A DNA stretch of 64,000 nucleotides, taken from positions 3,100,001-3,164,000 of the forward strand of contig CM048839.1 of the NCBI GenBank assembly GCA_026545765.1, written 5' to 3'. Positions 24,628 through 36,691 of the stretch are shown piece by piece. The stretch's first letter is position 1; every line of letters starts with the position of its first letter. The notes under the pieces were generated by a model. It had not been told where the DNA came from. It saw only the letters and a program-made list of their open reading frames with translations, and did no database searches. Origin of the DNA: Plantago major. Taxonomy: Eukaryota; Streptophyta; Magnoliopsida; Lamiales; Plantaginaceae. The position numbers and the translations under genes are program-made.

Positions 24628-26962
24628 ATGGAAGCAATATCTTTACTAAGCTGTGGAATTCATCTTCCACTTGCTAAATCTTCAACTTTGTCAAGATTTC
24701 CGCTACCCTTCAAACCATCACTATCTTTGAGAAGTGAGTATTTTTTAGTTCTATCCATCTTCTTCTCTTAATTTCTTGTCGAAAACTGCAAAAAGATTGA
24801 TTCTTTACCTCTTATTGTTCTTGCTGATGCTTACCCTTATCTTTTTCAGCTCTGATTCGATGTAAGAAGATAGAAGACCGAGACTTGTACGGGCTTCCGA
24901 AAGAATACTACGATGAGGTGCGTATGGCAGTTACTGATAATGATTTCTTTGCTTTCCTGTTGTGGGTTTTCTTGTTTCCTTCTAAAATTTAGGATTTTGT
25001 ATAGCTATGATGCTAGAATTGATGAAAGGATCAGGAAAAAGGATTTTTTTAGTGCTTGTGTTTGATTCTTTTGAGAGCTATTCTAACCTTTTCCAGGTTA
25101 GGAATGGCAAGCCCAGCAAAGAGAAAAGAGCAAGGAGATTCAGAGGTTGCGGCAAGAGGAGGAGGACGAAGAGGAAAGGATAGTTGATGAGTACCGTACA
25201 ATTGGGTCGATGCTGATGGATTATCCGCAAGAGGAGCTTGTTGAAGCCAGGAAATTGATCTCCAGCTTCATAAAATCGGCTGAGGAGGTCGAAGAGGTAT
25301 TGCTTAATCACCTACGTTGCTTTGAATTTGTTGTCTTTGCAGTTTATTCTGTGAGTACCATGTGGATTTTGTCTTGAATGACATAAAGTCGAGATGGGAA
25401 TATCGGTTTCATAGTGATGGTTGTTTATCCTCGATTGCAGAAAATTGAGGAAGCTGCTGAGAAAGGTGAACTAACTGAACTAGTCCTGATGGTCATATGG
25501 ACTCGTCTAGAGCTTGCAAAACGTGATGTGAGTTACTATATTGTACATTCTGTTGCGTTTTTGTATGCTTTAAATAGTCTGTGTAACAATTTCATCAGTG
25601 TAGCCATGTTCTCATTTTCTTTAGTCCAGCATTGAAGCTGGAAAGTTCATTGTTAAGGTGTGAGACTACATTTCAGTTGTTGAATAGTTATTTTGACTTA
25701 TTGTTTGAGGTAAAGGTACTTAATGTGGGATATGAGTTGCTGATGGGACCAATCTCTTTGAGGTTTTTTAATGAAATTGCAAAGTGTATGAAGCTTCTAA
25801 AATTGCATCATTAAGCATTCTGAAGGCACTTCTGCAATATGACTTTCAACTTTCTCAAGAACTCTCCCGTGCTCGATAGGATGGGGTCGAGGCTACATTT
25901 TTTCTTCATTTTATTTTTTTCATTTACCTTTTTTTGTATTGCATTCCCCAAATATTCCTGGATCCGCCTATGGTTTGATGGTTAGGATCAGGTCATTTAT
26001 CTGCTTTTGTGTGTGAGAGGTGATATATAATCATGCCCTTTCCGGGATTAATTTTGCAATTAATGTGAATTGCTGGAAGGAAAGATTTAGATGTTGCCCT
26101 TTCCGGCTAGGTAGCTGATCCTGTCTAGTCGATGACTTATGGGTTATGGCTTACCTATCTACATTTCTTTTGGTTAATCTTTCTATGCCTTCAGGATGAA
26201 AAGGATGCTATCAGAAGTCTCGATCTGTTGTACAGGAGAGTCGAGGTATGAATCCTTGGTTAATTTTGTTAATTAAGTTTCTGTGTTTCACAACTGTATA
26301 TATTGATAGAGTAGAATCTCCTAAATGGCGATGACCATCCTTTCTTCTTGTGTATTATCAATCTTAATTTGGTAAGTTTTATGTCTGTCTGACACGACGT
26401 AGGCTGAAATTTTGAAACGTGAGGCTTCTCCAGCAATGAGGTTGCTTAATGATCTCTTGAACATGCATGATGGATTTGATGATGAGGGTTGGCTGAAGTC
26501 GTGCAGAAAGCTCATGATTGAGACCTTTCCCCGAGAAGATCCTTTCAGCATTCTTGTGCCAACAGGGTTTGACATTGATAAGGTAATTCATTCACTATGT
26601 TCACTAAAAGTGTAGATTTCTTGATTAGTTTGCTCAGAAGCTCGACTACTAGTATGTCGTTGTGAGAGCTCTGAAGATATAACCTGAAGACTAAAAATAC
26701 TTGCTTTCTTTTTGTTTAGCATCAAGGACCCATGAGACCAAACATTGAGGCTGAGGCTGATGATGATATTATTTTGAGAGTAGATTTTGTAAGAGAAGTA
26801 GATTCATTCCTGCAAGAGGTTCGATCTGAATGGGAGACTGCACAAAGTACACGACGGCTTGATGCTGAATCAGTTGCCACTACATTAAAGCTACAAGAGA
26901 AACAACGAGCCATACGCCAAGTAGTATCTCTGTTGGATTTGGCTATCAATTTAACATGGTAG
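24628..26962 (+). CDS. PAC: PALE CRESS, plastid 23S rRNA/ribosome biogenesis factor
   Basis: Seven exons: 24628-24733, 24850-24917, 25102-25296, 25441-25527, 26195-26245, 26403-26582, 26720-26962; 930 nt, 309 residues. A Ser/Leu-rich N-terminus (MEAISLLSCGIHLPLAKSS) fits a chloroplast transit peptide. Diagnostic stretches are EDRDLYGLPKEYYDE, LMDYPQEELVEARKLISSF, LDLLYRRVEAEILKREASPA, RLLNDLLNMHDGFDDE and FPREDPFSILVPTGFDID, and it ends LLDLAINLTW. A highly charged helical region (about 65-85, rich in E/R/Q) probably forms a coiled coil. PAC is a plant-specific stromal protein needed for chloroplast development; it binds plastid 23S rRNA and supports 50S subunit assembly. The exon 3 acceptor is chosen as gttag/GAATGG because the AG four bases upstream breaks the frame. 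All other joins are in phase. Confidence 0.94.
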
Positions 26963-27272
26963 ACATGCTTCAGCGAATATATGTAATTTTGAGAACTGTT
27001 CAAAATCTTGTAACAAAATATGAAAAAATTGCAAGGTCCTGTACTACTCAACAAGCTTGTAATCCAAGTCACATTGCTATTACAAATACAAGAATTACAG
27101 TAACAGCCAAAACTTGTAACTGACCTATATTTTCATCTTTATCTTGAGTTCTGCAAGCCGTCTGGTGAGCGTATGACCAATCTTCCTAATATTGACATGT
27201 ATTCTAGGGGCTATGCAGAAAGCTGCACAATTGCACAAGCGCCTGAAGAATGAAAACTGTCAGGTATAATCC
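26963..27272. other. Convergent 3' regions of PAC and the OSCA gene
   Basis: Only 310 bp separate the two stop codons, so both polyadenylation regions must fit or overlap here. No gene seen. Confidence 0.5.
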
Positions 27273-30200
27273 TTACAAGTATGCACTTAGTTCTTCTAAT
27301 ACAGTATTACTTATAATGGAGCGTATGTCATCTCCTTTGCTATCTTTTCTGGAATGTTTTCTCTTTGTAGCAATAAGGGGATTGTTCTCTTCATCATTAA
27401 TTGCTGTTGGTCTGTCAAACTCGGTATCTTTGAACACTGGGTGAACATAAGCATCTTGTAAGTAAGCTTTCAAGTCCAACTTTGGCTCTGTAGCCTTCTC
27501 TAGTATGTCCTTCACCATTGCATCCTGTTCATTCACCAAGGTAACACCATTATTATTTTTGGCAAGTTTTGTTGTGTAGAAATCGGGGTCACAGTTTTCT
27601 GAACATGCATTGCTGATGAAACACAGGTCATATGCATGTGCTAGAGAATGAGCTGTTTACTTAGAGGGTTTGTTTTCCAGGAGAGAACTTTAGTACTTAG
27701 AAATAATTAAAGCTGCAAATATTGTCTGTAGATGTTAAAATTTAAAACTTTTCTTCAACTTTGCTAGAATAGGCTAAAAGATGATCATGCAAAAGATATG
27801 ATGTTATGCATTCAGGTGATGATTAAGTTTGTAAACTGATCAAAGAACAACAGTAACCTGAAGTGGGAACTTCACGAATGCTGACTCGAACCTCCCCTTG
27901 CAAAATTTATGAAACCCTATGGTCAGGATAGAAAGTGCGAGCAGGGCAGGAGTCGATTGTGCAGCTTGTTTTGTGCTAAGCAGTCCCATCAGCAGAATAT
28001 GTGATATTACAAGACCTATAATGACACGACGATGCACATCTGGCCAAAATTTAGCTCCACTCTCGTACTCCTGATTATATACATTAATAATCTGCACATG
28101 AGAAAACCATAATCCTCATCAAAATCCGCATACTCTGTTGATTAATTTGTCCAAGAAGTTAATACCATAAGGACGTCCTACCTGATGTCGGAATACCAGG
28201 TAGGAGAAGGCAAAGAAGACAATGATGAAAGGTAAAATGAATGGTGTGATCACGGAGTATACAAGTCCAAGTAAGAAGTATAGTTGTATGCGGGGTTCTG
28301 ACTGGGAGAAGTTTACACTGCCAGGATCCATTGCGGCTTCCCGATCTGCTTCTGTCTTCACCAAGAACGTGTTCTTGAGGTGGAACACGATCAAAGGTAC
28401 CAACCGCAGGATCTCTGCTGCAATACCAGCCCACCCATCAACCATGATGTAAGTAATGAAGAAAGTGGCTTTCATTGGAATGGCAACGCCAATTGTTTTC
28501 GGAATCCTGCAAGTTGACAGAAATTTGAACATGATGAGATGTTCTGCGGGTATTGCATCTCTTGAGATCTCCCTAAACCATGATAATGCTACTGATGAAA
28601 GATAAAGGAAACTTTTGGCTTACTCTGATGGGGGCTGGTTAATAAATTTCTGAAGCTGCTGGAATGCTGCTCCTGTGATAATACTTCCGAAAAAGACGTT
28701 GACAAGTACAAACAGGTGATATCTGCTTGCTGATTTCCTCTCCAGAGAGGAAAGAGAGACATGGCCTTCTATCTTTGACATTGTCATGAGAATTGTCGGA
28801 AGGAGCGCAAGAAATATCTTCAGCGCAATTCCAGGAAGGAAACCTTGAACAACAGATTTGACAGCATCCCTGAAATAACATATCTTAGACACAGCTCAGG
28901 CTACATAAGAAAAACCAAGATTGTAAAGGGTCCTAAAATATGCAGGGAATCATTTCATTTCCATGCATTTTTATCTGTCAAGGAAAAGATTGCTAGAAAA
29001 GCATGAGAAGAGGCGAGCAGAGGTATTTCGTCTTACGCTTCAATCAATGGTCTGAGAAAAGGTAGAATCTTTCCAATGCCGTCAATGCTTGCTATGGATT
29101 GCACAAGTGCTATAGGGATCATGAAGAAGAATGTGAGAAAGAAGGTTGCTACAGACATCAGCAGCCTTCTGATGGTGAGTTGTACGTATGGCATCGCAAG
29201 ATTCTCCCAGTAAATATCCCTTGGCTCTGGAGCCCATTCTGTCAGCCAGACTGTCGGATTGTTTGATTGTTGAGTCTGGGCACAAACAGCTGCCCCCCAT
29301 CGAGAATTGAACGAAACAAATGCTGCAGGAACTATGGACTTTGGATTGTCCTTGAGTTTTTGCCTTTCTGCAGCTTCCTGCATCCCATAACAAGTGTGAT
29401 CAAGGTAAGTTTCCGAAATTAGCTAACAAAGTGGCTGATTAGGGATTTCATATCTTACTGATAATGTTAGCTTGGTTACTACAGTTATAAGACACTATAA
29501 AACCATAAATGGCACTACTATGCAGTTCAGCAGACTTACTTCTTGGCCTATTTTCTCCAGCTCCTCTGTATAGTGTTCAATAGCATCCACAGAGCTTCCG
29601 CAAATTCCCCAGAAACCTGTCTATATATAGTCGAGTATATAAGACCGAAAAATGCATGTATAAATAGAAGCAGATGAAAAACTTGAACATTGAAGTGCAA
29701 GGGAGAGTACCCTTGTTCTTGGTCTCTTTTTTGGGTTCCTCTCGTGTCTAGTGTTGTAGTAAGTAGCCCAATTTTGCAATGTCTTCTTTTTCTCCATCAG
29801 TTTTGCAAGGGTATTCGCGTTATACACAATCTGCAATCCATTTATTGACAAACAAGCCAGTTAGGTTTAGTACTCCAGATTGGCTAAGTTCACTTCACAC
29901 TTTGTTGAACTTATGTTCATAAAATTGCTCTGCCTGTTGTTCTACAGATATGATAAAGGTAACACGAATACAAACCTGATGAGAGAGGTAATGATTTGGG
30001 TGGTTTACGCAGAAGAAATGCTCCACGTGTTCACTCACTGATTCATCAGGATCATGCGGAACATTTCTCACGAGGACCTGAGAACGAAAATGAATTTAAA
30101 ATTCTCAGAACTTAGCGCATGATGCACCTCATGCACTTGACAATAGAAAGATGCGATCTTTTATATACTGACAGTGAATTGATCTGGACTGCGATTTGCT

Positions 30201-30951
30201 GAAGCTAGGAATTGCAGTCTCTGGTTGGACACAATCTTGTATTCTTTGTAAAGGCAGTAGCAAGTCCAGAATGTGAACACGTATGCCATTAGTATGTGTG
30301 CTAATAGCCTGAAGAAGATAAGAGGACAACAGGAACATGTTAAAACCAATGCGATTTGAGTAGTCATAGTAAAGGAAGCCAGCCAAGTGAACCGGACCCT
30401 CACCTCAATGATCCTGGGGAAACATTGGATATCGAAAGTTTGTCAATGTCACTATAGGTTAGATCCTTGATGTCTTCCAAGGTTGAGCCGGTCCAGTTGA
30501 CAGGCACCAAAACCGTGAAAGCAAGTATAGCCATAGGAACAAAGAGTTTCAGCCTGCAACCAAGAATTGTTACTAGAATGTTGGAATGCCTGCAAAGTTC
30601 GAGGAACAATGTGAATCGAGCCATAACCTCTACTTACCCCAGAAGGTAAATCCTCACATACACAGCTGAATCAAGCCCTGCATGTTCTATGAGCTCTGCC
30701 TCAGGCATCTGTAACGCGGCTGGCATCCAGTTCCAAAATTTCAAGTATGTTCTGAAGTCTAGATTGATGAACTTCTTTACCATAGCACCAGTGCTCTTTG
30801 GACTTGCTCTTATGCCCTTGAGGTACCATTTTGGAAAGTAGACTCTATCGTTTATAGGCTGAAGTCTTAAGAAGGCGAACGCTAGGAGAAACAGCACTGC
30901 TGATGAAAGATTTATAGTAGCCGCGACTACAATATCTTGAACGCTAGCCAT
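27273..30951 (-). CDS. OSCA/CSC1-like hyperosmolality- and stretch-gated cation channel
   Basis: Eleven exons on the minus strand: 30951-30638, 30553-30404, 30308-30173, 30077-29976, 29830-29711, 29620-29540, 29377-29037, 28869-28624, 28506-28182, 28091-27858, 27524-27273; 2301 nt, 766 residues, every join in frame. The N-terminus (MASVQDIVVAATINLSSA, then FLRLQPINDRVYFPKWYL) is the extracellular tail and first membrane helix of the family; next come VLVPVNWT, AYVFTFWTCYCLYKEY, the cytosolic RRM-like region with VRNVPHD and IVYNANTLAKL, and then the DUF221/RSN1_7TM pore region (exons 7-10: EWAPEPRDIYWENLA, FFLTFFFMIPIALVQS, the long VPLIVFHLKNTFLVKT, QEYESGAKFWPDVHRR). The tail has LKAYLQDAYVHPVF. 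Such dimeric plasma-membrane channels pass Ca2+ and other cations upon osmotic or mechanical stress. It is closest in style to the OSCA1 clade; the exact member cannot be told. Complete, no defect seen. Confidence 0.95.
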
Positions 30952-33318
30952 GATCTAGCGTCAGGTTATGTTAAAACCTACATCAGGCACGGAAGGAAAA
31001 CTATATTAAATGTTTCTTCATCTTAGAAGATGTCTGTTGATGTATCCCACATCGCTTTGTCATATCCAGAACTTCAACGTAACACCAGAAACTCCTCTTA
31101 ACAATATTTTTCTTAAAAGAATGATGGCTAAAATTTAATAAATTAAAAACATTTTGACATTATTGATTTCTGATTTCTTGGCATGAGATAATCGAATAAA
31201 CAATCTAATGAGTGATGATCACAAAAATCTGCAATCACAAGGAACGAAGGAAACTTTTGTTATCTTCTTTCTAGAGAAATGAATACCTGTATGAATGTTG
31301 TTGAGAAGCCAAGAAAAGAGAGAAATATGGGAAATGGACGGAAACTCCTTGCCGTAGATTAGCGGTTTCACTACGGCCGGCCACAGATAGGTGGAGAAGG
31401 CAAGGAGCTCCGAGGACGGCCAAAAAATGGTGTGGTTGTTTTTTGGCCTTGTTGTTGGCTTTGTTTCTTTTATGTCATCTATGAATGATGATCATAGTTC
31501 GTTATTGTTATCAAACGTTGTTATATACTATGTCTTTTTGGAATGGAACAAGAGAATTTTGAATTTATGTTTTGGCCATTTTGCCCCTCATTTTGCCCCT
31601 CAATATACTTGGGTTTAAACTTTATGGCACTCATAGTAATTTTCTAAAGAATTTCTCCTCTGTTCTTTTCAACTAAAATTCTTCGAATCGAATCGAATTG
31701 TAGTATAAAATATAACCAAGGTAATCGAATCGAACTTAATGGGCTAAACCGAATCGAATAAGTTTTCGATTAAAGAAACGTAATAAATCCCAAATAAGAG
31801 CACCAATCCAATAATTATTTAAGTACATTTTATTCTTTTTATAATGAAATCGTATGCAATGTTCTTGAAAACTTATTTTAAACGCTCATAGTTCTATTTC
31901 AATCGATTAGGTTGTGCTACAATGAAGAGTTATAAGTTTAACTCCCATTGATTCCATATATAATAAGTATTCTAAAGTATGCTAGCATAGTTGTAGTACT
32001 CTCTGCGTTTGGTGATAGTTGATATCCCCTCTATCTCAAACGTCCTTTTAGTTTCATTTCTCTTAATGAATATTTTTTTCATTTTTAATAAACCTTTATC
32101 ATAACTTAAAGCCGGTCCAATTTTTAATCTTAGATCTCTTTATAAATTTGATATTTCCCATTAATTAGTTATTAATAGACCCTACCACTAAACAAGTCTA
32201 TACATATTGTCCTACAAATTAGACATGGCGTACGGTCTTGTAGTGACTTGGGGGTCCAAGTCTTTCATTTTATTTCGTTTTATTTTTTATAATTAGAGTA
32301 AAAGATTTGCAGTTGGAACTGATTTGTTGTCATGCTATAAAACAAAGCAGTGTTACAATGTTGTTACATTGGCTTGCACAAGAAAAGGACGGCATTTTAT
32401 TGCATACTTTTCGACAAAACAATGTTCAAAACTTCACATAACTTTACTCATCATGGCATGAACATAGTAAAAGACTAAAAGTATTTTACAAACTGGAAAG
32501 GTTGTTGAATTTTGTAACTGAATCGGATGTAAGAAGTTGGAGTATTACACAGTAATATAAGAACTGATGCGTTAAGACCAGTTGGCTCGCGGTCCTTAAG
32601 ATAAATTTGTCCCGCTTATATAATGTTGGTCAGAAGTTCGGATTTCATTGAAATCGATTTGTTGTTATTCTATCCTTTAGAATTTGAGCATGTCATGTTA
32701 ATGAGATTTACGTGGCTTATGATGTTAGACAAAAGCAGTGCTAGTACTATATTTCTTCGCAGCATGAAAGTTAGATTTGTATTCTATATATTCCAATGGA
32801 ACGTTAATACTATACTACTATTATATGTTATTGAGACTAAGCTTCAATAAAGGAGACAAATGGAAGCATTGCAAGCATTTGACGATAATTTTATTCTCCA
32901 CAATATCAATTCCTTAATTCATACAGTAATGAATTCTTCTAAGTATCTGATCTTAAACATTTTTGAAGCACGCAGTAGTGCTAATTCTTCTATGAATGAA
33001 TTTATACTACACCAATCTCACCCATAATACACCTTCTACTCGTAATTATGTGAGAAACACACATGGATTCATATGGACTTCACAAACTTTTTGAGCAATG
33101 TGCATTATCTACTTTTAGACATAATCCATACCCGAATTCAACATCAAAGAATTGAATCTAAGTCCAAAACAAAATCTATTTTATCCACTTCCTGAGTTGG
33201 TTGGGAAATCTCCACATATAGCAATTGAAAATTTACACATTCAGGGACTGCAACTATAAATAGTTTAATTGTCTTGGAATATATACTTGTCTGAAGTTGT
33301 ATTTGTACATCCCAATAT
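30952..33318. other. Intergenic region with promoter of the OSCA gene and repeat scraps
   Basis: The first several hundred bases hold the OSCA gene's leader and promoter. At 31675-31780 there is a stretch of repeated AATCGAATCGAA words, and at about 32000-32070 a sequence resembling a decayed Stowaway MITE end. The plus-strand frames at 31391-31618 and 32623-32850 show no family resemblance. Confidence 0.35.
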
Positions 33319-33642
33319 CAGGCCCGGCCCTGAGCATGCGCGGGCAGCCCGTCCGCTCAGGGCCTCCTATTTTGAGGGGGCTCAATTTTAAATTTGATAC
33401 TCTATGTACATATCCGTGTCCATGCAATGACTAAGCATTAAAATCTTTGTCTCAAAGTGGTAAATGTCGTATATAGCTTATGGAAGTTATTGTGTTCAAT
33501 TCATGATGGTGTAAATTATTTTATTTTATTTATTTTGAATATTTTTTCTATTATTATTATTATTAATTTTTTTTAAAAATTATTTTTACGGACCCGATTG
33601 AAATTTTTGTACAGGGCCCCTTAAATCTCTAGGCCGAGCTTG
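33319..33642. mobile_element. hAT-type MITE with perfect 8-bp target duplication
   Basis: A 324-bp element begins CAGGCCCGGCCCTGAGC and ends CTCTAGGCCGAGCTTG, i.e. CAAGCTCGGCCTAGAG read from the right, a clear inverted match. It is flanked by the identical octamer CCCAATAT (33311-33318 and 33643-33650). Just inside the left end GCGCGGGC/GCCCGTCCGC can pair. There is no coding capacity. Confidence 0.72.
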
Positions 33643-34474
33643 CCCAATATCTAGCCTAATTAGATTAGTTAGCAGGGCCGTCTAGCATTATTCAACAAGT
33701 ATAAGCTTCACATCCAACACCCTCTCATATTTGCTCCATATTTGATATCAACCAGAGGATCTTATAGTATTTTCTTCATTTGATACATATTTCATCCTCA
33801 CCACACATTAAATACAAGTAAGTAAGGATCTGTTTTTTTCAACTGAAATTTACTGAACTGAATGGAACTGAAACTGAAACTGAAACTAACTGAACTGAAG
33901 AAATTATTGTGTAATAATAATAACAATTATATGATGGTATATATAATCACAATTAAGAAAATATATTATTTTTGTCATCTTTCTCACATTCTTCCTACTC
34001 TTTTTTCTGTCACTTTACATTTTTATTTATTATTGTATAACAAACTTTAAAACCAACCACGTAAAAAACAATATGAGAATGATAACTCGATTAAAACCGA
34101 ATTTTAATCGTCGTATAAACTGTCTTTGTCTAGTTTTTTTTTTTGTTTTTGTATCGGTGAAATTTATTACAACTTGAAAACGTTTACAAGAGTATGGACA
34201 ATGTTCGGCAAATAAAATAATTAAAAGCTTAACCAAAATCACTTGTCCATAAACCATGCACAACAACTTTACATCAACACTCTTTTTTTCCAGAACCTCC
34301 AGCATTGTTCCATTTTCCAAACTGATTCTTCAACTTTCAGTCCCAATACTCATATTTCAACTTTCATGAAAAGAAATTAAGTATATTACCAATGACCAAA
34401 ATTTTGTTATATACAACCGGGGCGGAGGGAGTATGTTACAATTGTTGTCTTATTATGTGCTTATGATTTTGACA

Positions 34475-34930
34475 GGAAAATACTACTTGGTGGACTCTGG
34501 ATATCCTAATACCACTGGTTAGCTCTCTCCAATTAAGGACCCCGATGTAAGATATCATATTCCAGACTTTAAGAAGAAAAGAGTTCTTAAAGGGATGTCT
34601 GAGCATTTTAACTATCGACACTCTTCATTACGAACTACTATTGAAAGAGCCTTCGGCGGCTTGAAAAGGAGATGGAAGGTCCTTTATACGATGCCTCAAA
34701 TGGAAGACACATATCAAATATACGTGATTGTTGCTACCTTCACTCTTCATAATTTTATGTGCATGTGTGAACTTGAAATACCAGTTTTGCAACATGATAT
34801 CAATGTCCAAGGTGGAGTGGATAATGATTTATTGAACCCGACAAGGAAAGAAACGATGAGCAGTGGCGCAAGAGATAACATTGAGAATTTGGCCTATTCT
34901 GTGCAATATATAGGCAGGAAGATAATATAG
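34475..34930 (+). pseudogene. Harbinger transposase fragment (DDE_Tnp_4)
   Basis: The translated remnant reads GKYYLVDSGYPNTTG, then an in-frame TAG, then YHIPDFKKKRVLKGM, NYRHSSLRTTIERAFGGLKR, RWKVLYTMPQM and TLHNFMC. The VDSGYP motif carries the second catalytic Asp and ERAFG the catalytic Glu of the DDE triad in PIF/Harbinger enzymes. The region with the first Asp and the whole N-terminal half are missing, so no active enzyme can be made. The remaining frame stays open for 110 codons after the last stop. Confidence 0.85.
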
Positions 34931-35202
34931 AGTCAGGAAGATAATATGGAGGAATAAATGCCATTTTTCAATATTTGTGATATATAATATTATTTTTATA
35001 AAGTTTGGTCCGACTTTTGGTTTGGTTTAACTTGTTTTGGAGTTTTTGAACATGTAGATTTTTTGTTAGTTCAAATTGTAACTATACTCTTTATTTCATT
35101 GATCTACTAAAAGTCGTATTAAAAAGAAAGAAAGAAAAAAAGTTGAAAATAACTCAATTGGATAAATTTTCTTATTTTCCTCGTACAAAAGATCGGGTGT
35201 GT

Positions 35203-35203
35203 A

Positions 35204-35290
<87 letters not shown>

Positions 35291-35332
35291 AACAACAACA
35301 ACAACAACAATAACAACAACAATAATAATATG
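35203..35332. repeat. (AAT)n-(ATT)n-(AAC)n microsatellite
   Basis: About 45 bases of AAT units run straight into about 40 bases of ATT units, forming a perfect inverted repeat, then AAC/AAT units. It lies inside the Harbinger element. A shorter (TTA)n run (37423-37455) sits at the corresponding place of the inverted copy. Confidence 0.9.
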
Positions 35333-35420
35333 AATTTAATGAACTGATTTGAACTGAAGACGAGCTAAACTGAACTGAACTAAACTGAAAGAGTTTTCAG
35401 TTGAAAATAACAGAGCCTAA

Positions 35421-36304
35421 TACCATATCTTTTTATAGTTACAAAAATGCCCTTCTTCTCCATTTAGTAAAAATAGAGCAGTCAGTGAAATCAGATACAG
35501 ACTCAATACGTTCAGTTCAGCTTCACAATTCCAATTCACGGTTCAGTAAAATCAGAATACGCAGCCTCACAAATATTCAGCTTCACGGTTTGAAGTCGCC
35601 ATTGATTGAGGAAAGAAGAAAACTAAGAAGTTGGTATTGATTAATTCCTTTTATTTGGACTCGCGCAGATTCAGCCTCATCATCAATTGAGAGGGTGCAT
35701 AAATTTGGGGAAAGTAAGAAAAATAATCGTGTTTTTTGAGATAGATTTATAAAGGGGTAGTTATGTCTTTTTGTATATGAGTTGTGTAAAATATGTATGG
35801 TTGAGATTAAATGAAATAGATCTGATGGCTAGAACCGTATATGAATAGAGGTTGTTGGATGTGCAACTTATACTAGGGGTGTAGGATGCTAGACTGCCCG
35901 TTAGTAACAGTACATATAAATACTTCTTCTATATCTTAGCAGATCATCGATTTTTCATTATTTCGTAGTTTTGTTGGCTTCTCTTCTTGTAAACACACAA
36001 TTCAGTTCTTTAATTCAAGTTCATTTCACAGAAGTTTTGTTGAGTTCAAGTTCATTCTTTAGATTAGCCGAGCACGCAAACCAATCAAGCATTATCGGGT
36101 TGAACTTAAATACTCGATAAACGAAATGAGCATCAAATAAGATCCAAGCACTATTCGGACACCTTATTGAACTAGTCGAACTTGAACCCTTGGGTTGTAT
36201 CGTGATATTTAAATACTAGAATACGCGTTTCACACTACGCGTGACATGCGATATTATGTAATTCGACTTGGGCTCTATTCTCTTCGTCTGAACAGAAGAA
36301 TTGA
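35421..36304. other. DNA between the Harbinger element and the ferredoxin pseudogene
   Basis: About 880 bp. Reading frames here are short and unrecognised. Words such as TTCAGTTCAGCTTCAC and GGTTCAGTAAAATCAG (35508-35580) echo the ends of the Harbinger family but form no clear element. The part next to the pseudogene would be its 3' flank. Confidence 0.3.
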
Positions 36305-36691
36305 TCAGTACATATCACTTTCCTTGTGGGTGTGAATCACTCAATCCGAAGTCAGGTACGAGACACAAGTCAGCAAGTATGCCTCATCTGTTTGGTTCCC
36401 ATCAAGGAACGAACTATTAGATTGGTCAACAGAACCAGACTCCATCTTCCCAGCACAGGTGGAGCAGGCACCGGCTCTACAAGAGTATTGCAGTTCAACA
36501 CAATAGGATGGCAGCTCACTCACACAACCATCTGGTCCATTGATCTGACGTCAGATCTGCTTTCAAGCCAAAGGTCTTGTGACGCCCTTTACGAACTCTA
36601 AATAGGATGGCAGCTCGACAAAGGCACTTGTGGTTTGGTTTTTAAGGGCACTTTCGATCATGCAGTTGGTGGGAAGAGTTATGGTTGCCAT
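36305..36691 (-). pseudogene. Plastid ferredoxin pseudogene (2Fe-2S)
   Basis: On the minus strand the ATG at 36691 opens MATITLPTNCMIESALKNQ and TSAFVELPSY, matching the transit peptide of plant ferredoxins. The frame then breaks (TGA after VTRPLA; a shifted frame gives FGLKAD). The iron-sulfur part resumes as [19 protein letters not shown] and [29 protein letters not shown], where a TGA stands in place of the Cys codon usual here, and continues VIHTHKESDMY with a stop at 36305. The first three cluster-binding cysteines and the later TCV cysteine are present, but most of the domain's N-terminal half (the beta strands and the acidic segment) is missing. Two 16-bp direct repeats (36502-36517 and 36601-36616) mark the rearranged part. 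It is intronless and lies between two Harbinger-family copies. Confidence 0.88.

Larger units (their letters stand above)
33826..35417 (+). mobile_element. PIF/Harbinger transposon with degraded transposase
   Basis: A 1592-bp element starts GGATCTGTTTTTTTCAACTG and ends CAGTTGAAAATAACAGAGCC, inverted copies of each other, flanked by TAA on both sides (33823-33825, 35418-35420), the 3-bp target of this superfamily. It holds a 3' remnant of a DDE transposase (34475-34930) and a long (AAT)n/(ATT)n microsatellite near its right end. The end sequence GGCTCTGTT…CAACTGAAA recurs in the inverted copy at 37341-38100 and in the MITE at 55385. A stray Stowaway-like end (GGGGCGGAGGGAGTA, about 34420) just before the transposase remnant suggests a nested insertion and loss of the 5' half of the gene. 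Confidence 0.8.

Noticed and set aside
35119-35322. Leu/Ile-only minus-strand frame
   Set aside because: Translation of the (AAT)n/(ATT)n microsatellite.
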